Of a stretch of 64,000 bases of DNA, positions 1 to 9,449 are shown in pieces. Each line of letters opens with the position of its first letter. The first letter of the stretch is position 1. A program made the position numbers and the translations under genes. Location of the stretch: positions 346,513,989 to 346,577,988 of the forward strand of contig NC_077230.1 in NCBI RefSeq assembly GCF_027887165.1, in the 5' to 3' direction. The notes beneath the pieces were generated by a model. That model did not search any database. It had not been told where the DNA came from and saw nothing but the letters and a program-made list of their open reading frames with translations. The stretch is from Monodelphis domestica (Eukaryota; Chordata; Mammalia; Didelphimorphia; Didelphidae).

Positions 1-623
1 CATTCCTCTGAAAAGTGCAAGTCAGGTGAATCTCCACCTCCTCTGATCTTGTCATTGTCTATTCAACCAATGTTAAGACCTATGGGCTATGTATTCATTG
101 ATCACCTCTCAATCCACAATAAATGCTGGGGTGAGGGGTGCTACTCTTCCTCTTGATTCCTGCAACCTTGGAGTTCTTCCTTCTACCTCTCTTTATCTTT
201 CCTAGCACCACTCTTGGCCATGTGCTGTCTATCTAGGAATTCTTTCACGTGTTCCAATTAACTTGTAAGCAATGCTTTGATCTTAGCCTCTGAGATCTTA
301 ATACCTCTCTTTTCAATTAAAAAGGAGAAAGTTTAACCCATTCCTTAACAGAACAGCACAATACCTTACTGGCCAAGCACAGGTCTCGTTGTCCGGACTC
401 CAGCCACGTTCCACACAAATCTTCCCAAGTGAAGTGATCACGATTTAGCACCTTAGATCCCAGGTGGAGTGCCAGATATAACAATCCATCCAGCGGTTGT
501 TATATAAAGATTTTCCTTTGTGGGTTTTAACTTTAGAAGGAGGAAGGAGCCTGAGGAAGATGGGTGATAAATGAAGACTCAAAGACAATTGATATGGGGC
601 TAAGAGAACATGTGGAAGTAAGA
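1..623 (-). mobile_element. Endogenous retrovirus fragment (LTR end, leader, start of gag)
   Basis: Read on the minus strand, the last part of an LTR (about 490-623) is followed by TGGCACTCCACCTGGGATC. This resembles a tRNA-Lys-type primer-binding site, as in betaretroviruses. A leader and a gag-like reading stretch follow. The element is an old, broken fossil and runs off the left edge. Most of the LTR is missing. Family assignment (class II, betaretrovirus-like) is tentative. Confidence 0.55.
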
Positions 624-635
624 ATTCCTAGATAG

Positions 636-837
636 GGGGGCAGCTGGGTAGCTCAGTGGATTGAGAGCCAGGCCTAGAGACGGGAGGTCCTAGGTTCAAA
701 TCTGGCCTCAGACACTTCCTAGCTGTGTGACCCTGGGCAAGTCACTTGACCCCCATTGCCTACCCTTACCACTCTTCTGCCTTGGAGCCAATACACAGTA
801 TTGACTCCAAGACGGAAGGTAAGGGTTTAAAAAAAAA
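636..837 (+). mobile_element. Opossum-type tRNA/CORE SINE, full length
   Basis: It runs from ggggcagctgggtagctcag (tRNA-like A box) through ggttcaaatc (B box), the CORE segment tgtgaccctgggcaagtcac and the tail gacggaaggtaagggtttaa. A perfect 12-bp target duplication, attcctagatag, flanks it at 624-635 and 838-849. It landed inside the older inverted retroviral segment. Confidence 0.93.
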
Positions 838-1084
838 ATTCCTAGATAGACAGCACGTGGCCAAGAGTGGCGCTAGGAAAGATAGAGATAGAAGGAAGAA
901 CTCCAAGGTTGCAGGAATCAAGAGGAAGAGTAGCACCCCTCACCCCAGCATTTATTGTGGATTGAGAGGTGATCAATGAATACGTGCTTGTAACATAGCA
1001 CGTAGGTCTTAACATTGGTTGAATAGACAATGACAAGATCAGAGGAGGTGGGGATTCACCTGACATGCACTTTTCAGAGGAATG
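838..1084 (+). mobile_element. Inverted second copy of the retroviral gag-start segment
   Basis: This segment is the reverse complement of bases 1-241, with only scattered differences and one small length difference of about a dozen bases. It therefore carries the same gag-start piece in the opposite orientation to the fragment at 1-623. It is a broken fossil. The two arms are separated by the LTR end, the leader and a later SINE. Confidence 0.7.
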
Positions 1085-1213
1085 AGGTTTGACAAGGTGA
1101 GGTCTAAGCTTTTGTGGCTCGGGCTCAGGAATTCTCCTGCCCTTAGAACTCTCTATACATTGATCATTAACTGATCTGATCAAGTATTTAATAAGTCAAC
1201 CATACTTCCCAGA
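1085..1213. other. No gene or recognised repeat
   Basis: A short stretch between the inverted retroviral arm and the next LTR. It could be more retroviral sequence, but I see no diagnostic feature. Confidence 0.4.
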
Positions 1214-1860
1214 TGCCAACATGCCTGGTAAGTTACAATAGAGATACTTGGTCTAACAGAATCAGGTCTTGGGAACTCTACATTTCTCCACCCTCCTTAG
1301 TTTAACAAGATTAGGAAGGTCTGCACCAAACTCAAGGATTAAGTATCTGAGAAAAATGGCCTTCAACAGACATGTGCAGAAAAAGCAGACAGACCCCTGG
1401 GCTGTCCTAAGTCAAGCTAAGCTATGAGTGGTACAGATGAGACACAAGAAAGTGACATAAAACTGTCTATATAAGGCACGTCACTGGCTCTCTTCACCCT
1501 CTTTTCCCTGGAGAGGCAACTCTTGCCGTTCCATCTTGAGGTAGTGGCAGTTATTTGTCTGGGTATGGCAGTGAGTTTGCCCTTGAGCTGATTCAGGTTT
1601 GGGCATCTTGGCCGAGCCCCTTTTGGAGTTCAGGCTGACTCCTTCCTCCTTCACACTCCAAAATCTTACTTTCTAGATCTTCTAATCTTCCCGCCTGGTA
1701 CTAGCCAGACAGGAGAAAACCTTACTCCTTTTCCTTCTTCCTTCTCTTTAATCTCCTCCACTATCAATTAAATCACCATAAAATTTCCAGCTGACTTGGG
1801 TATTTTATTATTTGGGATTTTCCCTGGCGACCATTTAAATTTAGATTTGTCACAATGCTA
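1214..1860 (+). mobile_element. Solo LTR of an endogenous retrovirus
   Basis: The stretch holds a TATA box (tctatataaggcacg, near 1469-1483). Its downstream end contains ccctggcgaccat. The left half shares acaatagagatacttgg and cttcaacagacatgtgca with the LTR at 41685-42365, so both belong to one family. No internal region follows. It is an old fossil; ends are approximate. Confidence 0.6.
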
Positions 1861-2964
1861 AAATTATCTTTACAATCTACTATGCCATATTGGCTTATGC
1901 CAATATAATAATGACAACTCCTAAAATAACTTACACATTTAAATAAATTAATAACTTCAGGTTCTTAGTTTCCATAGAGACGATAGGTAGAGGTTTAATG
2001 TCTATTTTTCTACTCAGTTTGACCAGGTGTTGATCCTCCTATATGACTCCATCTGACTTTCATGCTGAGTCCAGGGAAGCAGAGACCTTAAAAGCTCCCG
2101 CACCCCCTCCTTTATTCTCACCCTGCATCATCCCTGTGCATTCATGTCCATTCAGGCAACAAGCATGCAAATGGTATGTGTGAAGTAGGTCAACAATTCA
2201 GGAGGGGGAGGGGATTAAATTCCCTTTACATAGTTAATATTACTACAACCTTCCAGCTCTAAACCTATGTTCCTGTGACATTTTCCTATTCTGAGAGCTA
2301 GGATTCTATGACTTAAGTTGATCTGCTCAGTTCCTTGATATTAACCTACCCTGTATCAAGTCCCACTACCCACAGAACCTGATTATATTTCCTCTTACCC
2401 CCATCCTACATCTTGACTAGGGATATGGGGATGACTCCAGAAGTGAAAGCTTCCAACCTTCATGATGCCAGAAGCCACATCAGATAGAACTTGGGAGTCC
2501 CAAAAATTCTCAGGATTTGGTTAGGACTTTTCTTGGTGGCCCACACTACAACAGAACACCATGGGATAGCTGTTCTTTGAAGTCAGGAATAGATAGAGAA
2601 CATTCTGTTAAGAGATGGTTACTTACCTGCTTAGCTCAGGACAGAGCTACAATCTTGGCTTTCACTATTTATTGGAGATTTTCCAGTGGGCTCCATAAAG
2701 AGCAGGATTTATAATAAGCTTTAATTGATGAGTAAGCTGATATCTTTCCTTCCCCCTCATTCTTGCTTTCTCTGAGGTAAACCGGCCAAACTGATCTCTA
2801 GGGCTGCTGACTTCAGGAATATGGACAATTAGAGCTGTAGTCCTGTGGTGTTTGATTCCAGGTGAAAATATCATCTTCCCCTTCTATAGAAAAAAACTTT
2901 AAAGCTCCCTTTCTATTCCTCTTGCAGCTTGACTCCTCTGATGCCCACCAGTCAGAGGAAAGTA
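1861..2964. other. About 1.1 kb without a recognised gene or repeat
   Basis: The sequence is AT-rich, with short open frames that resemble nothing known. Part of the left end may be retroviral internal sequence following the LTR, but I cannot show that. No splice-bounded conserved peptide was seen. Confidence 0.4.
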
Positions 2965-3012
2965 CCTTCGTAAACTGTAAAGCATTATATAAAAGTGAAC
3001 TATTATATTAGA
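2965..3012 (+). repeat. CORE-SINE 3' tail remnant
   Basis: The string gtaaactgtaaagcattata followed by taaaagtgaactattat matches the usual end of MIR-class SINEs. The rest of the element is not recognisable. Confidence 0.45.
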
Positions 3013-3282
3013 ACCAACATGGGGAAGTTCACCCTTCTCATTCATCTTGTCAGTCTCCTGAGGGAAGTCTTCATTCTTCAGAGATGCCCTACATCTTACT
3101 GAACCCTGGCAGAATCACAGAGGACCTTAGAATAAAAGAATATGGAATGTCAAAACTTGAAGGCGCTTAAGAACATATATCATAATACAGGACCTATAAT
3201 AGAAAAGGAACATTTTTTAAAGTCAGATCGGGAAAGAATTTAGGACATAGGCTATTGGAACTGATAGCGTATTAAAATAGAA

Positions 3283-3452
3283 AGAAGGTTGAATTTAGAA
3301 TCAGAGGACTTGGGGCTCCATTCCATCTCTGTCACTTAAGTATTAAGTGACCTTGAGCAAGTGGCTTAACCTCTTGGCCATATTTTCCTCAACCAGAGAA
3401 TAGTTTGAAGTAGACGAGCCTCCAAGGTCACTTCCAACTCTAATGATCTTAT
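3283..3452 (+). repeat. CORE-SINE (THER1/MIR class)
   Basis: The CORE block taagtgaccttgagcaagtg is followed by a cctcaac piece and the THER1-like end caaggtcacttccaactcta. Divergence is high, so the copy is old. Confidence 0.65.
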
Positions 3453-3460
3453 AATTTGTA

Positions 3461-3673
3461 AGAGAGTAGGATATAGACTTTCCAAGTTGGAAGAAACCAC
3501 AAGAGATTAATTATCTGACTTAGTCCCCTCACTAAACAGAGGCAGAATCTGAAGCCCAGGAAAGATGACTTAATCACTGAGAGTTAGTGCCAGTACTTGA
3601 ACTCGGGTGTCCTGGCCAGGGTTTCTTCCATTGCATCTACTGGATGAATTCAATCCAACCCTTTGCCTGAGAT
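3461..3673 (-). repeat. Left arm of a 0.2-kb inverted duplication, containing a THER1-like SINE
   Basis: This arm is the reverse complement of 4782-4980 and shares tatagactttccaagttgga at one end and aatccaaccctttgcctgag at the other. Its middle resembles a degraded THER1-type SINE in minus orientation. The arms differ by scattered substitutions and small length changes, so the duplication is not recent. Confidence 0.8.
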
Positions 3674-3816
3674 TTCTTCTTTTAAAGTTAAGAAAGTAGG
3701 GAAACTAATTCACTAATTCTTTTGTCTGGGTTTTCATGGTCCATTGGTTTTCTTCTCCCTCCTTTGCCAGATCCTCCTGTACACAGTTAACAAGAAATTT
3801 TTATTAATATGTGCAG

Positions 3817-3969
3817 GTCAAGAGGACCTGGCCTCAGACAATTCCTAGCTGTGTGACCCTGGGCAAGCCACTTAACCCTAATTGCATGGCCTTTGCTGCT
3901 CTTTAGCCTTGGAATAGTGGCTTAGTATCAATTATAAAACAGAAGGTAGGTGGTTTTAGGGGAAAAAAA
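3817..3969 (+). mobile_element. Opossum-type SINE, 5' truncated
   Basis: It starts within the CORE region (ctggcctcagacaattccta), contains gtgtgaccctgggcaagcca and ends aaaacagaaggtaggtggtt. The tRNA-like head is missing. Confidence 0.8.
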
Positions 3970-4781
3970 TCACTGTTAACTTAGGAGAAAGCTGACTACA
4001 GATGAATTAGAATCTGGTGAGAGAGAGAGAGTAGTAGAAGCCTGGAGTGGCTTTCGAGTTTAGTCACAATGAGAAGGAAAGAGAATATAGGCAGTATAAT
4101 AAGGTCAAGAACAAATAGGAGAAACATGTCAGTATTTGTAGGAACTAGTGTCTAAGGATACATTAAAGATGAGAGAGTGAAAATGATAGGGGAAATCTTC
4201 TGAAGATGAGACAGGTTAGGATCAACGTGTTTGTAAAGAGGTTTGCCTTGGCAAGAAAAGGTGAAGTCTTCTGTGGAGTGGGTATGGGCAGGATACACCC
4301 TGGGACTTTGGAGAGAAATAACTAGGTTTGGAAGAGCTGCTGTGGAGAGTAAGGTAGTTAATTGACTAGAGAAGAGCAGAATCATCACCTTTGGGGAGTG
4401 AGGGCCCAGTTGAGATCAATTTGCAGTGAACTCAGTTGCCATGGGTTTCCTCCCCAAGCAAGGATTTGGAGAAAAGCTTCAACTCACTGAACTATTTATT
4501 CTAAGAACTAGACCATCAGAACCAAATTCAAAAGGGAATTCTAGTGAGGAGGTCAGCATTTTGCCTCAGTGACATGATCTGGCAAAGTCATTCATTCTAA
4601 AACCTTGTGGGGAGAATAGGAAAGCCTAGAAACAACTACTGGGGATGGCAATGGTGAGAATTAAAAGGGATGCTATTGTCTGAATAGTGATAATCTTGCC
4701 ACTTTTTGTCATTGTTTTCTCTGCCAGTCTGTTTTTCAAGGCTTCCCATCTTTTCTTGGGCCTATAGCCAACAATCTTCAC
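3970..4781. other. Spacer of the inverted duplication; no gene seen
   Basis: About 0.8 kb with no recognised coding exon. It could be an old LINE, but I could not place it. Short open frames on both strands show no known domain. Confidence 0.4.
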
Positions 4782-4980
4782 ATCTCAGGCAAAGGGTTGG
4801 ATTGTATTCATCCAGTAGATGCAATGGAAGAAACCCAGGCCAGGACACTCACCTTGACTCTCAGTGATTGTCACCTTTCCTGGGCTTCAGATCCTGCCTC
4901 TGTTTAGCAAGGGGACTAAGTCAGATAATCAATCTCTTGTGGTTTCTTCCAACTTGGAAAGTCTATATTCTATCATCTCT
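4782..4980 (+). repeat. Right arm of the 0.2-kb inverted duplication
   Basis: Reverse complement of 3461-3673, beginning atctcaggcaaagggttgga and ending gtctatattctatcatctct. The THER1-like SINE therefore appears here in plus orientation. Confidence 0.8.
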
Positions 4981-5145
4981 TTTTTCCCTGGGGCCAAAAT
5001 AGGAGAAAGTGTTAAGAGGATGAGTCTTTGCACTGGGGAGGAGTTTTGGGATTGTTGAAGGTTCTGAAAGCATACTGATTTTTCACTTTAGTTTATTTGG
5101 ATTTCTATTGTAGGGTTTTTGTTTTGTAAGATTATTCTCTTACAA

Positions 5146-5335
5146 GGGGGCAGCTAGGTGGCTCAGTGGATTAAGAGCCAAGCCTAGGGATGGGAGTCAT
5201 GGGTTCAAATCTAGTCTCAGATACTTCCTAGCTGTATGACCCTGGGCAAGTCACAACCCCCAGTGACTAGCCCATACCACTCTTCTGCCTTGGAACCAAT
5301 ACACAGTATTGATTCTAAGATAGAAGGTAAGGGTA
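5146..5335 (+). mobile_element. Opossum-type tRNA/CORE SINE
   Basis: Full layout from gggggcagctaggtggctca to gatagaaggtaagggtatat, with a short deletion in the CORE tail (gtcacaacccccagtgacta). Confidence 0.88.
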
Positions 5336-5344
5336 TATAGCTGC

Positions 5345-5435
5345 AGGAGGCAGTTGGAGGAGGGAAGGAAAAGAATATGAATCTTGTAACCATGGAAAAA
5401 TATTCTTAATTAAATAAAATTTTCCAAAAAAAGGG
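5345..5435 (+). mobile_element. L1 3' UTR tail, severely 5' truncated
   Basis: It matches the common marsupial L1 end: a purine-rich gggaaggaaaagaatatgaa, then cttgtaaccatgg, and the end aattaaataaaattttcc with A-rich sequence. The same end is seen in reverse at 44565-44685 and 51988 onward. Confidence 0.65.
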
Positions 5436-5449
5436 TAAGGTATGAACAA

Positions 5450-5635
5450 TTTGGAAATATTTTGCATGATAATACATGTATAACCCTGATTGAATTGCTT
5501 GCCAATTCCAGGAGGGTGAGGGGAAGGGAGTGAAGGAGACAATTTGAATCATATAACTTTGGAAAACTTCTATAGAAATTTATTATTATAAGTAATTATA
5601 AAATAAAATATCTTTATAAAAAATAAAGAGCAATG
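5450..5635 (+). mobile_element. Second L1 3' UTR tail
   Basis: Another L1-type end: ttgcatgataatacatgtat, ttgcttgccaattccagg, a G-rich stretch and a long A/T-rich tail. It belongs to an older L1 subfamily than the copy just to its left. Confidence 0.55.
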
Positions 5636-6284
5636 GGAAACAAAGTGCCCCTTGTTAATCTCATGCATACCACAGAGTCACAGTGGCAGCTCGGAAGCAT
5701 TTTTCTCATCCTTTGGTTTACTTTTGCACCGAGTAATGAAGCTTTCCACACCAATAGCAGAAGCAAGCTGGCATGAGCACTAGTGGTTGCTGTGAGGTAA
5801 ACAAGTTTCATCACTTTCAAGTCAATGAGAAAGGCAGGTGGAGAGTCTCTTAGAGTGGGGGGAGGAGGGGAATAGGGAAAGTTCAAGGTTCTTATAGCTG
5901 TTAAAGAATAAATCTTCTCTTTACCATGTAACAACCCTTCAAAAATTCTGAATACAAGTGCTCATGTTTCTACCCTGGCCTCCACCTGTCTTATTTTCTC
6001 CATCTATATAAGTTTAATTACATTTTTAAAAGGATCCGTCCCTTTAGAAAAGGATGTCAGAAGTAAACCTCAGCTGGATAAACACTGATGGGAAAAAGAA
6101 AAAAGTCTTGCTTAGCCCAGGAAAGCACAGCTAGGAGTAATGAATGCGTGGAAACTGTCAAGATGAATTTCAGTTGAAGAAATCAGAGATACATGGCCTG
6201 GATAAGAGAAGCCTGAGGGAAAGGGGGTGGCTAAGATATGAGAGCTGTCTTCAAGCATGTAAAAGGTCATGAGGAAGGGGGGGA
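5636..6284. other. Unique sequence downstream of MRPL48, no gene recognised
   Basis: I looked here for COA4, the tail-to-tail neighbour of MRPL48 in human, and found no CHCH-type cysteine pattern. No repeat family is evident. Confidence 0.4.
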
Positions 6285-6293
6285 ATTAAACTT

Positions 6294-6492
6294 TTTTTTT
6301 AACTCTTACTTTCTGCCTTAGAATCTTGTTCTAAAGCAGAAGTACAGCAAGGCCTAGGCAACGGGACAAAAGTGACTTGCCCAGGATCATAAAGATTGGA
6401 AATGGTTGAGGTCAAATTTGAACCCAGGACCTCTCATTGCTAGGTCTTGCTCTCTATCCACTGAGATACCTTAGCTGCTTCCCCCACCTGCC
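6294..6492 (-). mobile_element. Opossum-type tRNA/CORE SINE
   Basis: A reverse copy from the tail side (cttactttctgccttagaat) to the head (accttagctgcttccccc). A 9-bp target duplication, attaaactt, flanks it at 6285-6293 and 6493-6501. Confidence 0.88.
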
Positions 6493-6589
6493 ATTAAACT
6501 TATTCTTCATCCTCCCAGGGATAAGAACTGGAAGAATGGGAAGAAAATGCAAATAGGCAAATATTGGCTTGATTTTAGCTAAAATATCC

Positions 6590-6772
6590 TTATCAAAGAT
6601 GTCCAAAAGAGGGAGATGATACCTTAGAAGGAAGTGAGTTCCTGTCACTTGACATCCATAAGTGGTGGCTAGATGACCACTTCTCAGAATATACACTGGA
6701 GGAGGAGTTCCTGCTTAGGTACAGGCTGGACCAAATATTCTCTGAGGTCTCTTCCTGGCTCTGTGAGCCTGT
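6590..6772 (+). repeat. L3/CR1 LINE 3' end
   Basis: The phrases gtggctagatgaccacttct, gaggagttcctgcttaggta and ctctgaggtctcttcctggc match the conserved end of mammalian L3 (CR1 clade). It lies just past the MRPL48 cleavage site. Confidence 0.65.
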
Positions 6773-6889
6773 GCCACAAAAGGTGGAATCTCATCAAGGA
6801 AAGCCATGTTGGACTGGGCTGATCCTAACATATACATGTAAGGAAGCCATGATAGCACCTGAAACTGATTACATTAAAATAATGACAAT

Positions 6890-7070
6890 TTCACAGGCCA
6901 AAAACACACAGTTTTATTTACAAACAACAAGCTTACACAAACAGGGAAGAAAACTGGTGGCTTTCTGGCTGAGGAAGCAGAAGCTGAAGGTCTCTAAGAG
7001 TCTATATCTTCCTCAATTTCATAACCTAGCAGAGATCCATTTATTCAGGAGATACTTCAAATACATCCTC
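6890..7070 (-). other. MRPL48: MRPL48 3' UTR
   Basis: About 180 bases run from the stop codon to the inferred cleavage site. The stretch holds no repeat I recognise. The end is set by the AATAAA at 6913-6918 followed by a GT-rich stretch; the exact cleavage base is an estimate. Confidence 0.75.
6913..6918 (-). promoter_or_regulatory. MRPL48: Polyadenylation signal AATAAA of MRPL48
   Basis: A canonical AATAAA lies on the minus strand 153 bases below the stop codon. It is followed downstream by gtgtgtttttggcctgtg, a GT-rich element of the kind needed for cleavage. It is the first AATAAA after the stop. Confidence 0.8.
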
Positions 7071-7145
7071 TTAGTTTACTTTGGCCAATAATTCTTCTAG
7101 TTCTGGTCGAGTTTTGAACCTTCCTTTGTAAGCCTCCTCAGTGTG
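7071..7145 (-). CDS. MRPL48: MRPL48 last coding exon with stop codon
   Basis: After acceptor ctcctccag the exon reads [20 protein letters not shown] then AKVN and a TAA stop at 7071-7073. Human ends [24 protein letters not shown], so the C-terminus is full length. It starts in phase 0, as the exon at 17840-17929 requires. The exon continues into the 3' UTR below 7071. Confidence 0.96.
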   Translation of the reverse strand, partial: [24 protein letters not shown]

Positions 7146-7329
7146 CTGGAGGAGAGGAGAAGGGAAAGAGAAATTATAAGAATTTTTTTCTTTGTAGCTG
7201 TAGTTCCATCATCACCATTCATGAGATCCCTCATAATAATAACAGTTCACAATTCCCTCTAAATAACAATGAATTAAATAATAATAGTGGTTAACAGTTT
7301 GCTAATAATGATGATGAGACCATTAATAA

Positions 7330-7585
7330 AAACACATAATTCCTCAATAATCATAATAGCTCCCAGTTCAATAACTTGCAGTTTTCAAAGTATTTTCCTC
7401 ACGAGAAGCCCTGATAAAAATGGTACAAATATTAATCTATTTTACAGAAAAGGAACCTGAGGCTAAAGGACATAAAGTGACTTGTCCAAGGTCATAAGAT
7501 TAGTAAAAAAGAAGTCAGGATCAAAACCATTGTCACATGAGTTCAGAGTGAAGGCTTTTCCTCTCATTCCAACCTGTCTCTTTCC
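7330..7585 (-). repeat. CORE-SINE (MIR/MON1 class)
   Basis: In reverse it shows gaaaaggaacctgaggctaa and gtgacttgtccaaggtcata, and upstream the L2-like tail part (caataatcataatagctccc). It lies in the last MRPL48 intron. Confidence 0.65.
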
Positions 7586-7602
7586 TTAGAAATGCTCCTC
7601 AA

Positions 7603-7626
7603 GGGGGCAGCTGGGTAGCTCAGTGA
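7603..7626 (+). repeat. Isolated head of an opossum-type SINE
   Basis: Only the first 24 bases are present (gggggcagctgggtagctca then gtga), followed at once by an AT-rich stretch. The CORE and tail are missing. Confidence 0.7.
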
Positions 7627-7635
7627 ATGTAGTTG

Positions 7636-7690
7636 GTATCTATATATATGAAATATATATAATATATATGTAATATAAATATATATCTGA
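7636..7690. repeat. AT-rich simple repeat
   Basis: A run of TA/ATAT units (tatctatatatatgaaatat and similar) directly after the SINE head. It may have replaced the SINE body by slippage. Confidence 0.75.
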
Positions 7691-8070
7691 TCTTTTTTTA
7701 TCATAAGTGTTTCTGCTCTTTTTTACATAAAAGACCCTCCCAAGCATGCATTTTTCATGTATTTAAATAATTCCATTTTTGGATTAATTTCAAAAGTACC
7801 CCAACATTGCTGTATAGCAATAAACTAGTTTGCACAATTTAGGTCTGTGAAATTTTGTGAGACTTTTCCTGTACTGGACAGTTTTTAAAAAATTTAAAAA
7901 GACAAAAATATTAAAAAAAATTTTTTTAAATGTCACAAAAAACCCACAACAGTCCATAGGGAATTCTGTTGATTGTGTTTGTGTCCTTAGGCAAAGTTGT
8001 GGGAGTCTTAAAATGTCTTAGTAGTCAATAACATTCCTTTTTTTCTGTTGGACCACTGAATTCTTCTTGT

Positions 8071-8095
8071 CATATATATATATATATATATATAT
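8071..8095. repeat. (TA)n microsatellite
   Basis: About 25 bases of pure TA directly against the perfect palindrome at 8096. Confidence 0.9.
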
Positions 8096-8149
8096 ATTAG
8101 AGGCCTTCAGTATGTATTCAGTACTGAATACATACTGAAGGCCTCTAAT
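8096..8149. repeat. Perfect 54-bp palindrome
   Basis: The left arm attagaggccttcagtatgt plus attcag and the right arm ctgaatacatactgaaggcc plus tctaat are exact reverse complements of 26 bases each. They meet at a central TA. It can form a perfect hairpin or cruciform. No known element was matched. Confidence 0.97.
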
Positions 8150-8289
8150 TTCTGGAGTCAGACAACTTGCTTGTTGACCTCCACATGCTACTGCTGTTAA
8201 TGATTTTTTTTTTTAAGTTCAATGTGGAGTCTTGAAACTTGAATGTCCCTTCCAACTTTTATATTAAAAAAAAAAAAAGTAAAAGACAG

Positions 8290-8885
8290 GTTTTTCACCT
8301 GTACAAGGAATAATAATGGATCTTCTTAAAATTGGTCTGGGAAAAACCTTGGTGTGTGTTATGGACAATTAACTGTTAAAGTTACTGTAAGTCATCTATA
8401 TTTAACAGAGTATTTTCACCCTGAGTGGTCTGAGCTGAATCTGGAAACTATTAAGTTATGTTTGGAAGTTTTAACTTCAATGAAGTAAGTAATGTGAAAG
8501 AGACAAACATGAACTACTAAACAAAGATGGAGCAATATCTTTGTTTTGTTTTTTTTTAATGAGGCTCCTGAGAATCAACCCAACTAAAGCATTTCAATTC
8601 ACTTGAATGAGAAACGTATTTAGTTACCAAAAGAGCTCAAGAAGACGGTATATGTATAAATGGAGATTTTGAACCTTTGGACTTCATCCCCCAGAAGTCC
8701 CTTAGTAATTCTGAAAATTCCCTTTAATCTCTCCTGTGCCTCCACGTTTGTGTGGTCACTTTATTGTTTTATGAGTTCTATAGCTCCTCTCTCTTTTCTC
8801 ATGAGTGGGCTGGGTTGTTTAGGTAGCTTTTACTCTAGTTGTTATTAATAAAACTTTTAAAATATAATACTTAGTTACTGAATAT
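8290..8885 (+). mobile_element. Solo LTR (ERV, ERVL-like ending)
   Basis: A TATA-like gtatatgtataaatgg is followed about 190 bases later by attaataaaacttttaaaat, an AATAAA poly(A) site and an AT-rich end. The end is nearly the same as at 22900-22945. No internal region is seen; an old fossil with an approximate left edge. Confidence 0.55.
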
Positions 8886-9240
8886 TAATTTTGAAACCCA
8901 CATATGAAAGGTACAGTCTCAGAGGTTGGTCAGTTAACGTGGCACACTTGCTAGTCACTTTGTACAATGTAGACTTGAAGTATGGTGGTGAAAACATTAA
9001 ATGTCATATGTAGGGGAAAAAAAGAATGTAGCTGAAACTTAAGGGAAGAGAAGGGAAACAGCACTAACTCTCTGACTGGGAGGTGCCAGAGGGAGGAAGG
9101 AGTGACTATTGAAGTTCTCCTATGAGGACTCATTATGGTAGGTAGGTGACCTTGGACTTTCAATGTCTTTGTTAAATATGAACTATGCTTTGATTGCAAG
9201 CTCAGAAACAAGCTGAGAATCTATTACCCAAGTTCCAAAA
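8886..9240. other. No gene or recognised repeat
   Basis: Intronic sequence of ordinary composition. Short open frames only. Confidence 0.4.
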
Positions 9241-9249
9241 GAGAAAAGA

Positions 9250-9330
9250 AGGAAAGGGAACAAGCATTTTATTAAGTGCCTACTATGTCCAAATACTGTG
9301 CTAAGTGTTTTACAAATATTTTCAATTTGA
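9250..9330 (-). repeat. L2 3' end
   Basis: The reverse L2 ending ttattaagtgcctactatgt with tactgtgctaagtgttttac is plain. It breaks off after about 80 bases. Confidence 0.7.
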
Positions 9331-9449
9331 AGAAGAGCTAACTGTAAAAGGTGCCATCACTAGAGCACTAGACAATATGGGATGGTTTTTTTTGGCTACA
9401 GTTACCAATAAAGCCATCTACTCACGAAAAAGGGAAGTGTGTTAAATAT

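Noticed and set aside
636-837. tRNA gene suggested by A-box and B-box-like words
   Set aside because: These words belong to the tRNA-derived head of the SINE; no cloverleaf can be completed. The same holds for the other SINE copies.
746-979. 77-codon frame on the plus strand
   Set aside because: It runs from a SINE tail into the inverted retroviral segment; a chance frame across two elements, not a gene.
1-6890. COA4 or PAAF1, the genes that follow MRPL48 in human
   Set aside because: No CHCH cysteine pattern or WD-repeat exon was visible on either strand. They may lie left of the window.
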